Source of the DNA: Streptomyces sp. WAC 04229 | GTDB lineage: Bacteria; Actinomycetota; Actinomycetes; Streptomycetales; Streptomycetaceae | Length of the DNA: 64,000 nucleotides | Direction of reading: 5' to 3' | Assembly: GCF_003947455.1 (NCBI RefSeq) | Contig: NZ_QHJH01000013.1 | Coordinates: forward strand, 1-64,000 | Shown here: piece by piece, positions 34,610-42,725 of the stretch | Layout of the letters: every line of letters starts with the position of its first letter | Position numbering within the stretch: the first letter of the stretch is position 1 | Program-made: the position numbers and the translations under genes | Notes under the pieces: generated by a model | The model's input: the letters and a program-made list of their open reading frames with translations, nothing else | Told to the model about the DNA's origin: nothing | The model's database searches: none

Positions 34610-35398
34610 TCACTGGGCCGTTCGTCCTCCGTCCACGGCGAGCGCCGCTCCGGTGACGAACGAGGAGCGGTCGCTGCATAGCCAGACCGCCGCCTCGGCG
34701 ATCTCCTCGGGCGACGCGATGCGCTTCTGCGCCGACCGTCCGCCGAGGGCTCCCCCGCTGCCGGGTGTGATCTCCGTGGCGTGCTCCAGGAGTTCCGTGC
34801 GGGTGCTGCCGACCACCAGGGCGTTCACCCGTACGCCCTGCTGTCCGTAGTCGGCCGCCGCCGCCCGGGTCAGGCCGAGCACGGCGTGCTTGGCCGCGAC
34901 GTACGGCGCCGAGGCGCGGGTCGCCCTGACCCCGGCGACGCTCGCCGTGTTCACGACGACGCCGGCACCGGTGTCGAGCATGAAGGGCAGCTGGGCGCGC
35001 ATGCAGTTCCACACGCCCCGCACGTTGACGTCCATGGCCTGGTCGTAGACCGCGTCCTCGACCTCGTGCAGCCGCTGGCCCGACGTACCCCATCCGGCGT
35101 TGTTGAAGGCGCAGTCCAGCCTGCCGAAGGCGGTCAGGGCGGCCTGCACCGCCCGCCCGACGTCCTCCGGCCGGACGACGTCGCCCGGTGCGCACACCGC
35201 GGCACCGCCGGCCCCGATGATGTCCTCGGCCACGCGCCGGAGTGCCTCCTCGCGCCGCGCCATCAGCACCACGGCCGCGCCCTCGGCCGCGAACAGCCGG
35301 GCCGCGGCGGCGCCGATGCCGCTCGACGCCCCCGTGATCATGACCACCTTCCCCCCGGCCAGGCCGGTCCCTCCGCGGCCTTCCGTGATCACTGCCAC
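34610..35398 (-). CDS. Short-chain dehydrogenase/reductase of the butyrolactone module
   Basis: A 262-residue SDR with the cofactor motif TGASSGIG, NNAG (FNNAGWGTS), the catalytic serine in NTASVAG and YVAAK carrying the Tyr-Lys pair; it ends in the typical GAALAVDGG. It is the third gene of the AfsA-HAD-SDR run, 31 nt after the HAD gene. SDRs in such modules reduce the 6-keto group or the butenolide of butyrolactone intermediates. That role is inferred from context only. Confidence 0.88.
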   Translation of the reverse strand: MAVITEGRGGTGLAGGKVVMITGASSGIGAAAARLFAAEGAAVVLMARREEALRRVAEDIIGAGGAAVCAPGDVVRPEDVGRAVQAALTAFGRLDCAFNNAGWGTSGQRLHEVEDAVYDQAMDVNVRGVWNCMRAQLPFMLDTGAGVVVNTASVAGVRATRASAPYVAAKHAVLGLTRAAAADYGQQGVRVNALVVGSTRTELLEHATEITPGSGGALGGRSAQKRIASPEEIAEAAVWLCSDRSSFVTGAALAVDGGRTAQ

Positions 35399-35429
35399 CG
35401 TGCTCCCTCCCCAGGTGCCGTGTGTGGGG

Positions 35430-36113
35430 TCACCCCCGGACGAGTGCTGCGGTCTCCGCGTCGATGCGGTGCAGCAAGGCCTCGTCGATGTCCTCCAGCC
35501 GGTCGACCAGGTGCCCGACGCCGGACGCCGCCATCAGCCGGCGCTGGAATCCGTGGGCGAAGTCGCTGGGATGCCCGATGAAGGCCGTGCCGAGCCGCCC
35601 GGCCTCCGCGGCCACCTCCGCCACGTCGTCGATGAACAGCATCTGGTCGAAGCGCAGGCCGAAGATGTCCGCGGTGATCTCGCGCAGGCCGGGCCGGAAG
35701 TCGGCCGTGCACACGTAGCCGGCGGAGAACAGATCCAGGCAGTCGTCGAGGTGCCGGAGGAAGTGGTCCCGGCCCAGACCGCCGTAGCAGACCGTCTCCA
35801 GCCCCAGCGCGCGCAGCCGGAGCAGGAGTTCGCGACCGCCGGGCAGTTGCCGGACCGAGTGGTCGGCGAGGTACTTCTCGCGTGCGGCGAAGTAGGTCTC
35901 CAGCACCTCGTCGGGCTCCATGGCGACACCGGCGGCGTGGGCCAGCGCTCGGGCCGCCGACCTGGGATTCTGCGAGAAGACGCGCTGTTCGACGGCCTGG
36001 GTGTACGCGCCGCCGCGGCTGACCACGAAGTCGTGGATCACGGGGCTGAACGTGTCGTTCAGGAGCACCCCGTCGATGTTGACCGCCGCCACCCGCAGAT
36101 GATTCAGCCGCAA
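35430..36113 (-). CDS. HAD-superfamily protein with altered nucleophile motif
   Basis: A 227-residue HAD-fold protein. Motif I reads VNIDGVLL where DxDGV is expected: the nucleophilic Asp is Asn (codon AAC), while the general-acid Asp is kept. Later blocks ETVCYGGLGRD, RPGLREITADIFGL and MLFIDDVAEVAAEA (motif IV) are intact. The TTG at 36113 is chosen because GAGGAG lies 5 nt upstream. In other butyrolactone clusters a phosphatase acts after AfsA; this protein may do so by another mechanism or serve a non-catalytic role. It lies between afsA and the SDR gene in one operon. Confidence 0.82.
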   Translation of the reverse strand: MRLNHLRVAAVNIDGVLLNDTFSPVIHDFVVSRGGAYTQAVEQRVFSQNPRSAARALAHAAGVAMEPDEVLETYFAAREKYLADHSVRQLPGGRELLLRLRALGLETVCYGGLGRDHFLRHLDDCLDLFSAGYVCTADFRPGLREITADIFGLRFDQMLFIDDVAEVAAEAGRLGTAFIGHPSDFAHGFQRRLMAASGVGHLVDRLEDIDEALLHRIDAETAALVRG

Positions 36114-36192
36114 GATCTCTCCTCTGTCCGAGGTGCACAGATGCCGGTCCTGACGCGGCGCCGTGGGAATGCCGGAGCCCCCCGTCGCCGGC

Positions 36193-37152
36193 TCAACAGC
36201 CGCCGCCCACTTTCGCGATCGCGGTGAAGGCGGTCGCCTCGCCCTGCACGCCCCTGATGCGGACCGTGTGCCGCGGGTCCGCGGGGTGGGACGGCTGCGG
36301 CTCCGCCGTGATGGTGCAGGGGGAGTCGAACTCCACGTAACGGTGGAACTCGACATCCATCTCGGTGGGGATGCCCATGTCATTCTTGGAGTCGAGTGCG
36401 TGTGTCGCCTGCCGTACCGCCTCCAGGAGCAACATGCCGGGCACGTGGTCGACGGGGTGGTCGAACAGGACCGGGTGGCTGGTGTCCACGCGCAGCGTCC
36501 ACGGCCCGGGCCGGCCCGGAGGGGCGGACGGGGACAGGACGACGTCCTCGGAGAACCGGCACCCGACCTCGCTCGGCGGCAGCGGCGGTGCGGGTTCGGA
36601 GGCCTCGTCGAAGATCCGGGCCGCATCGCCCCGGTCCCCGCGCATCCGGCGGTAGACGGCCGGGGAGTGACAGGTGAAGCTGGTGGTTGCGGACCCGAGC
36701 GGCACGGAACCACGCATGACCTGGAACTCCATGGTGACGGCGGCCGGCACACCCCGTATCCGTCGCATCTCGGAGCAGGTCACGTGCAACTGCAGTTCCG
36801 CGGGCCGGCGTTCGATGCGCAGGGCGTGCAGGTTGGCGGTGAACCGGAAGCGCGTCCAGATCATCTGGTGGCCGAAAGGGACGAGATAGGCGGCGTGCAT
36901 CAGCAGCGCGGGCGCCTGCCGGACCGTTTCACACAGCAGCAGCGGGTCGTACCGGGTGCGGCTGGTCCGGTAGAAACTGTGGCTGCGCGGCCATTGTGCG
37001 GTGGCGGTGAAGTCGTCGGCCCCGGTCCGCTGCCAACCGGTTAAGAACACCTCGGAGACAGCGGCGCGGTGCACGTATTCCTTGGGGACGGTGGTGGTCA
37101 GGACCGCTGGTGGAGCCTCGCCGGCGCGTTCGGGGGATCTGAGCATGATCAC
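36193..37152 (-). CDS. AfsA/ScbA-family gamma-butyrolactone synthase
   Basis: A 319-residue protein with two AfsA hotdog repeats. The first contains AVSEVFLTGWQRTG and ARTRYDPLLLCETVRQ-like sequence (TSRTRYDPLLLCETVRQAPA); the second has LRVDTSHPVLFDHPVDHVPG, then LLLEAVRQATHAL. AfsA enzymes join a beta-ketoacyl-ACP to dihydroxyacetone phosphate to start butyrolactone synthesis. The ATG is at 37152. Codon 37 is TTA, so signal production should be bldA-dependent. It leads the operon with the HAD and SDR genes. Sequence alone does not separate butyrolactone from butenolide-type signals. Confidence 0.93.
   Translation of the reverse strand: MIMLRSPERAGEAPPAVLTTTVPKEYVHRAAVSEVFLTGWQRTGADDFTATAQWPRSHSFYRTSRTRYDPLLLCETVRQAPALLMHAAYLVPFGHQMIWTRFRFTANLHALRIERRPAELQLHVTCSEMRRIRGVPAAVTMEFQVMRGSVPLGSATTSFTCHSPAVYRRMRGDRGDAARIFDEASEPAPPLPPSEVGCRFSEDVVLSPSAPPGRPGPWTLRVDTSHPVLFDHPVDHVPGMLLLEAVRQATHALDSKNDMGIPTEMDVEFHRYVEFDSPCTITAEPQPSHPADPRHTVRIRGVQGEATAFTAIAKVGGGC
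37042..37044 (-). other. TTA (bldA) codon in the AfsA-like gene
   Basis: Leu37 in SEVFLTGW is encoded by TTA (minus strand 37044-37042), in frame with the ATG at 37152. Confidence 0.93.
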
Positions 37153-37249
37153 TCCCAGGGGAGAGGAAGCCCAAGAGGGCGTAAGGTGCTGGCAAAGGAA
37201 AAAATAAGGGGCATTCTGTTTCTCTGTCGAGAGTCTTGGCCATGATCCA

Positions 37250-37750
37250 TATGATTACTGAGGTTGAACTCGTGGTGTCGCGGGGTTGCTCAGGTGGGTC
37301 CGACAGTCAGGCCGGGGCTCGGCGAGGCAGCCGTCCACGAGACCAGACGCTTCGACGGGGTTGGGGTCGGGTGCGCAGGGCGGCAGGCAGTGGATGGTCA
37401 GCCAGTCCCGGGATGCGGCGAACTCCCGGAGTCCGGCGGCCTTGTGGAGGTTGAGGCCGTCCCAGATGAGCACGATGGCCGGCAAGCTGCTGGTGGGCGG
37501 CGATCAGCAGCGGTAGTCGCGCCAGGAGAAGCTCTTGCGCCGGTCACGGTTGCCGTCGTCGCGGCGGGGCCGCAAGATCAGCCGCGACCGGTGGCCGGGC
37601 CTGAAGCAGGTCGGCGCGGCTGTGCAGATCCTTCTGCGGGAACGGCCGCGGACCCGGACCACCCCGGTGATACCGAACGAATGACGAGCCGTCAGCCCCT
37701 ACGACTCCACGAGTTGCCCATCGAGTAACGCGCCGACCAGGCACCCTCCG
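37250..37750 (-). pseudogene. IS630-family transposase remnant
   Basis: Decayed IS630-type transposase. One frame gives GHRSRLILRPRRDD and KSFSWRDYRCLLIAAHQQL; after a frameshift near 37485 another frame gives IVLIWDGLNLHKAAGLREFA and WLTIHCLPPCAPDPNPVE. The sequence then jumps to a typical C-terminal GLVDGCLAE with a further shift, so an internal deletion is likely. It lies between afsA and its presumed receptor gene. Nothing else was recognised in 37153-37875 except an AT-richer promoter-like stretch before 37876. Confidence 0.8.
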
Positions 37751-37875
37751 CCGGCACAGCCTCGGCTTCACGCGGAATCAGCAAGTCCGCCTGAACGGCA
37801 TACGGCCACCGAGGATTTGGCTACGGGCGCCCCGCGGGGGGAAGATAGTGAATGTTCGGTTTTTATGGAGGCCCC

Positions 37876-38508
37876 GTGGCAACACGCAGAGTGAAGCAAC
37901 CCCGGGCACTGCGGACCCGGGAGTCCATCGTGCAGGCCGCGGCCCAGGTCTTCGACGAGCTGGGCTACAGCGGATCGAGCATCGCCAAGATCGTGGAGCG
38001 GTGCGGGACCACTCCGGGCGCGGTCTACTTCCACTTCAAGTCGAAGGAAGCACTGGCCGACGCAGTGATGGAGGCCCAGTCGCGCACCATCCTCCCGCGG
38101 CTCGAGTCACAGCGCCTGCAGCGCGTGGTCGACGCGACCATCGTCTGGGCGCACCAGCTCCAGTCCGACCCCCTGCTGCGCGCCGGGGTCCGTCTCACGA
38201 GCGAGCGGGGCACCTATCAGGCTCACGTGGGTTCGCCGTACGAGTCCTGGGTGTCGATCCTCGGTGACGACCTGGAGGAGGCGCAGCGCGCGGGCGAGCT
38301 GCAGCCCGGGGTCGAGCCCCGGGAGCTGGCGGAGTTCATCCTCGAGGCGTGCACCGGGATGCAGATGTACGCCGCCGCCACCACACGCCGGAGCGACCTC
38401 CCGGTCCTGGTGGAGCGCATGTGGCGCTATCTGCTTCCAGGTGTGGCGGTGCCGGCCATGATCACGCAGGTGCTCACGCAGTCGACGTGGACGCTCGAAC
38501 CCAGGTGA
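37876..38508 (+). CDS. TetR-family gamma-butyrolactone receptor-like regulator
   Basis: A 210-residue regulator of the ArpA/ScbR type: RALRTRESIVQAAAQVFDEL, then SSIAKIVERCGTTPGAVYF and HFKSKEALADAVMEAQ, followed by the helical ligand domain with QLQSDPLLRAGVRLT. The GTG at 37876 is preferred because GGAGG sits 4 nt upstream; an ATG at 37852 is further from the family start. It reads away from afsA with only the IS630 remnant between, the usual signal-synthase and receptor pairing. It probably represses afsA and perhaps the enediyne regulators until the signal builds up. Confidence 0.9.
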   Translation: MATRRVKQPRALRTRESIVQAAAQVFDELGYSGSSIAKIVERCGTTPGAVYFHFKSKEALADAVMEAQSRTILPRLESQRLQRVVDATIVWAHQLQSDPLLRAGVRLTSERGTYQAHVGSPYESWVSILGDDLEEAQRAGELQPGVEPRELAEFILEACTGMQMYAAATTRRSDLPVLVERMWRYLLPGVAVPAMITQVLTQSTWTLEPR

Positions 38509-38739
38509 GCTCTGCCGGGCGTCGGCCCCGAGGGTGTGCCCGGCCGGTCTCCGCCCGGCCCGCACACCCCGGGGACCCTGCCGGGCCGTGACTCGTGCGG
38601 GCCGTGGCCGCCGGGTCCGCTTCGTGTGGTCATCGTGACGGCCTTCGGCCGCGACGCGGACCTTTACGTGTACGTGTACGAGACGCTGCGCCCTCGCGGC
38701 CGGCATCGGAGCCGACACCCCTCAGGCCGCGCCGATCGT

Positions 38740-39130
38740 CGGCGCTCCCGCAGCGCACTACGGGGGCACCCTCGCCGGAGTTCAGCCTCTCCGGCGCGTG
38801 AGGAGCGGGTGTCCGGGGGCTGCCCCCGGGCCGGTCGGCCGGACTTGCGGCTTCCCAGCCGGCCCGCCCGGCGCTTGAGGACAGCTGTCAGCAGGACTTT
38901 CGGGAAGGCGTAAGGAGGGGATCCAAGAACGAGCCCCTCCGGCGCTTGAAATAGAGCCCGGAGGGCGATCGGGGGAACGGGGGCGGCGGGCCCGCTTCGG
39001 TGTCCTGCCGCGCGCAGGCGGGCCTACGAACTGGCTCACCCGCCCCCGTTGTGCAGTGCAGCCGGGACGAGAGTCCTTGAGCCCCGACATTGTCCTCGAG
39101 CGCCGGACAAGCTGAAGGATCAGCCCGCCC
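38740..39130. repeat. Gene-free GC-rich stretch with CCGGCGCTTGA-type repeats
   Basis: The 647-nt gap 38509-39155 holds no supportable gene. Variants of CCGGCGCTTGAGGA recur near 38791, 38868, 38939 and 39130, with short hairpins between them. Such dispersed intergenic sequence is common in Streptomyces and usually lies downstream of genes. Confidence 0.5.
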
Positions 39131-39155
39131 GGCGCACGAGGACGGCCGGCACAGC

Positions 39156-39713
39156 TCAGCGAGTCCGGTAGCGCACGTACATCACGCCACTGTCGAAGGC
39201 CCGCTCCTCGACCAGCTCAAGGTCGAGTCGCACCCCGTCGGGGAAGAACCGCTTGCCGCCGCCGACCACGGTCGTGGTGACGAACATGTGGTACTCGTCC
39301 ACCAGGCCGGCCTTGATCGCCTGCGCGGCCAGCGTCGGGCCGTCGACGGTGAAATCGCGTTCGGCGTCGGCCTTGAGCTTGCGCACCGCCTCCGGGTCGA
39401 AGCTCCTCTCGAGGCTGGTCTTCGCGCTGGAAACCGAGTCGAGCGTCGTGGAGTACACGATCTTCTCCGCGGCTTGCCAGTCCCGCGCGTACTGCAGGAT
39501 CTGCGGCGGCTGGTCGGGCACCTCCAGCGCGGTCTCCCAGTACAGCATCGTCTCGTACATCCGCCGGCCGTAGAGGTACGTGCCGACGGGGCGGAAGAGG
39601 TCGTTGATGAAGGTGTGCACCTCCGGGTCGTCGGCCCCGGTGCCGATGCCTCCCTCCGTCGCCGACACGTAGCCGTCGAGCGAGGTGACCATCGAGTAGA
39701 TGAGCTTTGCCAT
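39156..39713 (-). CDS. RibD-C/dihydrofolate-reductase-family protein
   Basis: A 185-residue single-domain protein of the RibD C-terminal/DHFR-like fold: an N-terminal MVTSLDGYVSATEG strand-loop, LYGRRMYETM, KIVYSTTLDSV and GGGKRFFPDG. Such proteins are NADPH-dependent reductases of unknown substrate and common in Streptomyces. ATG at 39713, preceded by AAGGAGAAGC. It stands alone between a gene-free stretch and IS remnants, and nothing links it to the enediyne or butyrolactone genes. Confidence 0.85.
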   Translation of the reverse strand: MAKLIYSMVTSLDGYVSATEGGIGTGADDPEVHTFINDLFRPVGTYLYGRRMYETMLYWETALEVPDQPPQILQYARDWQAAEKIVYSTTLDSVSSAKTSLERSFDPEAVRKLKADAERDFTVDGPTLAAQAIKAGLVDEYHMFVTTTVVGGGKRFFPDGVRLDLELVEERAFDSGVMYVRYRTR

Positions 39714-40185
39714 GCTTCTCCTTCAGGTACGGGCGTGCCGGCCCGTGACCGGTTCTGCAGGTGGTGACTTCCGCACGACCCGAAACTCATCGGTCCGCCG
39801 GCCGGCGATGTGCCGCTCGGGTCCGCCGCCCCTGCGGGACCAGCAGTCCGAAGGGGGCGGGCCGGACTTCCATGCGAAGGCACCTGCTGTGCGCGTTGCC
39901 AAGGGTCCGTTCTCCCAGGACCCGGTGACGTCTGTCCAGCCGCTCAGGCGGGCGTATCGCGCACCGTGCTCTGCCGCCTGGTCGTAGACGAGGAGGAACC
40001 TGTAGACCCGGTCGTCGTCGGAGATGATCTGGCCGTCCTCGTGATGAAGGTCAGCACCCCCACGCGGCGGGCCACCCGGCGCATCTCGCGCAGCCCTGGT
40101 TGCTGACGACCAGCCGGCAGCGTCCGGCCTCCACCGGCCGGCCCTCCGCGCCGTCCGCCCGCACCGGGAGGCGGCGGTGGAGGCC

Positions 40186-40802
40186 GTGCGTCGATCTGAA
40201 CTGCCCGATGCCGAGTGGGAGTTCGTCCGGCCGCTGCTTCCTGCCTTGTGGCGGGGGCGGTAGCGGCTGGATGACCGGAGGATACTCAACGGGATCGTGT
40301 GGTGGTTGCGGACCGGTACGGCCTGGCGGGACGTGCCAGAGCGGTACGGTCCGTGGACCACGCCGCACACCCGGTTCCGCCCGACGACCAGTACGTCAAC
40401 AAGGTCGGCACCGGCGTCCGCGGCATCGGGCCAGGAACGGCACTCTCGAGCGGATGCTCACGGCCGCGCAGGCCGGAGCGGACGCAGCCGGTGACATCGA
40501 CTGGCCGGTGCCCGTCGACTTCACCGTAGTCCGTGCCCATCAGCACGCCGCCGGGGCCCGAAACTGGTGCTCTCCAGCCCCTGCCTCGGGCGTTCCAGGG
40601 GCGGCCTGACCAGTGGGATCCACCTGGCCTGCGGCGCGCTCGGCCGCCCGCTCGCCTTCACCTCACCGACGGGAACACCAACGACCGCGCCCAGTTCACC
40701 GCCGCAATGAGGGTGATACGGGTGCCTCGCCTCGCGCCGGGACGGCCCCGGGTGCAGCCCAACCATGTGCTGGGCGGCCAAAGCCCTTGGAGTTCCCTCC
40801 TT
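40186..40802 (+). pseudogene. IS5-family transposase remnant
   Basis: The frame starts RRSELPDAEWEFVRPLLPA, meets a TAG at 40261-40263 where family members have Lys, then continues [20 protein letters not shown] and [11 protein letters not shown]. After frameshifts it resumes as [34 protein letters not shown] and GRPLAF-type sequence to about 40802. Clearly inactive. The 472-nt gap 39714-40185 before it has no supportable gene. Confidence 0.85.
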
Positions 40803-41517
40803 GGCCCTCCTCGTATCCAGCCCTGACCGCGCGCTTCTCCTTCCACAGGTGGTAGAGGGCGATGGCGAGGATCCCGGTGCCGATCAGGTTGGCGACGAAG
40901 TGCCACCACACGCGATAGGTCACCAGCGCCGGGCCGGGATCAATCGCACCGAACCAGGTCGACAGACCGATCGCGTTACTGGCACCCAGGGCCACTGAGG
41001 CCGTCAGGACGATGTGCTCGATACCGTGAATGCCCTGCATCCAGACGCCCATCCTGGCCCACTTGCGCGTCTTGAGGTGCCCGGTGGCTCGTCGGGTGAT
41101 CTGCACGATGCCGACGAGGCCGGCGAGGAAGATGAAGTTTCCGGTCAGGTGCAGGATCTCCATGCCCAACGCGGGCTTGGTCGGGTCCACCTGGCCCATG
41201 CCACGCGCGAGACCGTTCGCCCAAGGAGTCATCCAGGCAGGGGCGTACGGGTTCGCCACCCAGTATCCGGCCTGGGCGACGTGCTCCTGAAAGTGGCCTA
41301 TCTGACCGATCACGCCGAGACCGATGACGGCGACCGCGGTCTTGTACAGCCAGGGGCGGAGAGGTCCACGGTTTGCGTAGGCGAGTATGACGACTGCCGC
41401 CCACATGGCCGCAGCCCAGCCGATGAACACGACGGCACCCCAGGTGTCCAGTAAGGAGACGGCACCGCCCATCTCGTGACTGCCGTGGCCTGCGGGTGAA
41501 GAGGGCCCATGGTCCAT
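40696..41517 (-). CDS. DUF6008-like membrane protein with a transposon-derived C-terminus
   Basis: A 273-residue membrane protein. About five hydrophobic helices include DTWGAVVFIGWAAAMWAAVV, YKTAVAVIGLGVIGQIGHF and LIGTGILAIALYHLW; histidines are frequent in or near helices (IGHFQEH, QGIHGIEHIV). After about residue 230 the frame runs into antisense sequence of the IS5 remnant and reads GWAAPGAVPARGEAP to the stop, so the original C-terminus was replaced. The ATG at 41517 has GGAGTCC nearby. The function is unknown. The DUF6008 assignment is from recall and moderate. Confidence 0.7.
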   Translation of the reverse strand: MDHGPSSPAGHGSHEMGGAVSLLDTWGAVVFIGWAAAMWAAVVILAYANRGPLRPWLYKTAVAVIGLGVIGQIGHFQEHVAQAGYWVANPYAPAWMTPWANGLARGMGQVDPTKPALGMEILHLTGNFIFLAGLVGIVQITRRATGHLKTRKWARMGVWMQGIHGIEHIVLTASVALGASNAIGLSTWFGAIDPGPALVTYRVWWHFVANLIGTGILAIALYHLWKEKRAVRAGYEEGQGGNSKGFGRPAHGWAAPGAVPARGEAPVSPSLRR

Positions 41518-41657
41518 GGGTGGACTCCTTGTCCAGGTCGCGGTGGATACTTCGGCTTATGGTCCCGCCACCGTAGGAATCCCCATTTGCAGCAGGCCAC
41601 TCCACGTGTGCTGTGTTCATCCACAGGCACGGCGGCGTTCTGGTAGGGATCCGCCAC

Positions 41658-41868
41658 ATGGTCGGCTACATCGTCGAGCGGGTCGAATCAGCCCGGCGCG
41701 CCGAGGAGTTCATCCAGGGCACCATCGCCCGCAACGGCATCGTGCCCGAGACCGCGCACACCGGCCGCGGCACCTCGATGACCTCCAAGAAGGTCTCCCA
41801 GCTGCTGATCGACCTCGGGATGACACGGTCGCACTCGCGGCCGAGGACCTCCGGCGACAACCCCATCG
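41658..41868 (+). pseudogene. IS3-type transposase (integrase core) remnant
   Basis: About 70 codons read VESARRAEEFIQGTIARNGI then VPETAHTGRGTSMTSKKVSQ and LGMTRSHSRP, the central part of an IS3-type rve integrase core (HADRGTSM-like block with Asp changed to Gly-Arg context). It has neither start nor end domains and is followed directly by another IS remnant. Confidence 0.7.
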
Positions 41869-41934
41869 GTCCTCGTGGCCCCGCGGGCGATGCTCACCGA
41901 CCTCAAATACACCGACGTGCGCGTCCACGACCTC

Positions 41935-42200
41935 AAGCCATCGCCCTGGCTCCGGGGAAGAGGCAGGGGTCGATGCGCCGCCGGCGCTCGAGGAGGCCGA
42001 GGAAGGGGAAGAGGCTCCCGGCCCGTAGTTTCGGGATGGCCGGCTCGAGATCGCCGGCCTGTGTGGTCACCCGTCCCGGGGACGACGTGGCGAACTTCAT
42101 GCGCGACAGCCGTCGCACGCCGAGCAGACACCTCCCGCATCCGTCGTAGGGGCGTTCGATCATGGTCAGGTCCGTGCCGCGCGAGACTTCTCCGTTCCGA
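41935..42200 (-). pseudogene. IS256-family (mutator-type) transposase remnant
   Basis: A minus-strand fragment with GDLEPAIPKLRAGSLFPFLG and LLERRRRIDPCLF, the N-terminal signature of IS256-type transposases (family: LxIPKLRxGSYFPxxLLERRRR), preceded by a degraded part. It is cut on both sides. Confidence 0.75.
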
Positions 42201-42247
42201 GCACGCAAGGTACGGAGAATCGGCGGCCACTCTCGGGGCGATCCGGC

Positions 42248-42670
42248 TCAGCCCAGGAAGCTCAATCGCACCTGACGGCCGGCATTGTCCTTGTTGGTGT
42301 CCACCAGGCACACGGACTGCCAGGTTCCCAGCTCCAGGCGGCCGTCGATCACCGGCAGGGTCGCGTGCGGGGGTACGAGGGCGGGCAGGACGTGGTCGCG
42401 GCCGTGGCCCGGGCTGCCGTGGCGGTGCTGCCAGCGGTCGTCGGCCGGGAGCAGGGTGTGCAGTGCGGCCAGCAGGTCGTCGTCGCTGCCGGCGCCGGTC
42501 TCGATGATCGCGATCCCGGCGGTCGCGTGCGGCACGAAGACGTTGAGGAGGCCGTCGCGGCCGGCCGCCGCCTCGCGCAGGAAGGACTCGCAGTCACCGG
42601 TGATGTCGGCGACGCGCTCCGCCGAGCCGGTGGCGAGGTTGAGGACGCGGGTGGTGAAGGCATCTGACAT
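42248..42670 (-). CDS. YjbQ/UPF0047 family protein
   Basis: A 140-residue UPF0047 (YjbQ) protein: GLLNVFVPHATAGIAIIE, then HRHGSPGHGRDHVLPALVPP with clustered histidines that bind metal, and LGTWQSVCLVDTN near the end. YjbQ proteins have weak thiamine-phosphate-synthase activity, but the physiological role is unclear. ATG at 42670. Divergent from the flavoprotein gene at 42726, with only 55 nt between, so the promoters must overlap. It marks the return to ordinary chromosomal genes after the IS remnants. Confidence 0.92.
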   Translation of the reverse strand: MSDAFTTRVLNLATGSAERVADITGDCESFLREAAAGRDGLLNVFVPHATAGIAIIETGAGSDDDLLAALHTLLPADDRWQHRHGSPGHGRDHVLPALVPPHATLPVIDGRLELGTWQSVCLVDTNKDNAGRQVRLSFLG

Positions 42671-42725
42671 GGCCCCATCCTGACACTGCGGGAAGATCCG
42701 GACCCCCGGCGCCGTTGGTAGAAAC

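Noticed and set aside
38509..39155. Short plus-strand ORFs in the gap
   Set aside because: Low-complexity Arg/Pro-rich translations without ribosome sites; the DNA looks like Streptomyces intergenic repeat sequence.
39723..40370. Minus-strand 215-codon ORF, possible methyltransferase fragment
   Set aside because: Only a short stretch around YRFLLVYDQAAEHGARYARL looks protein-like; it overlaps the IS5 remnant and shows no complete motif.
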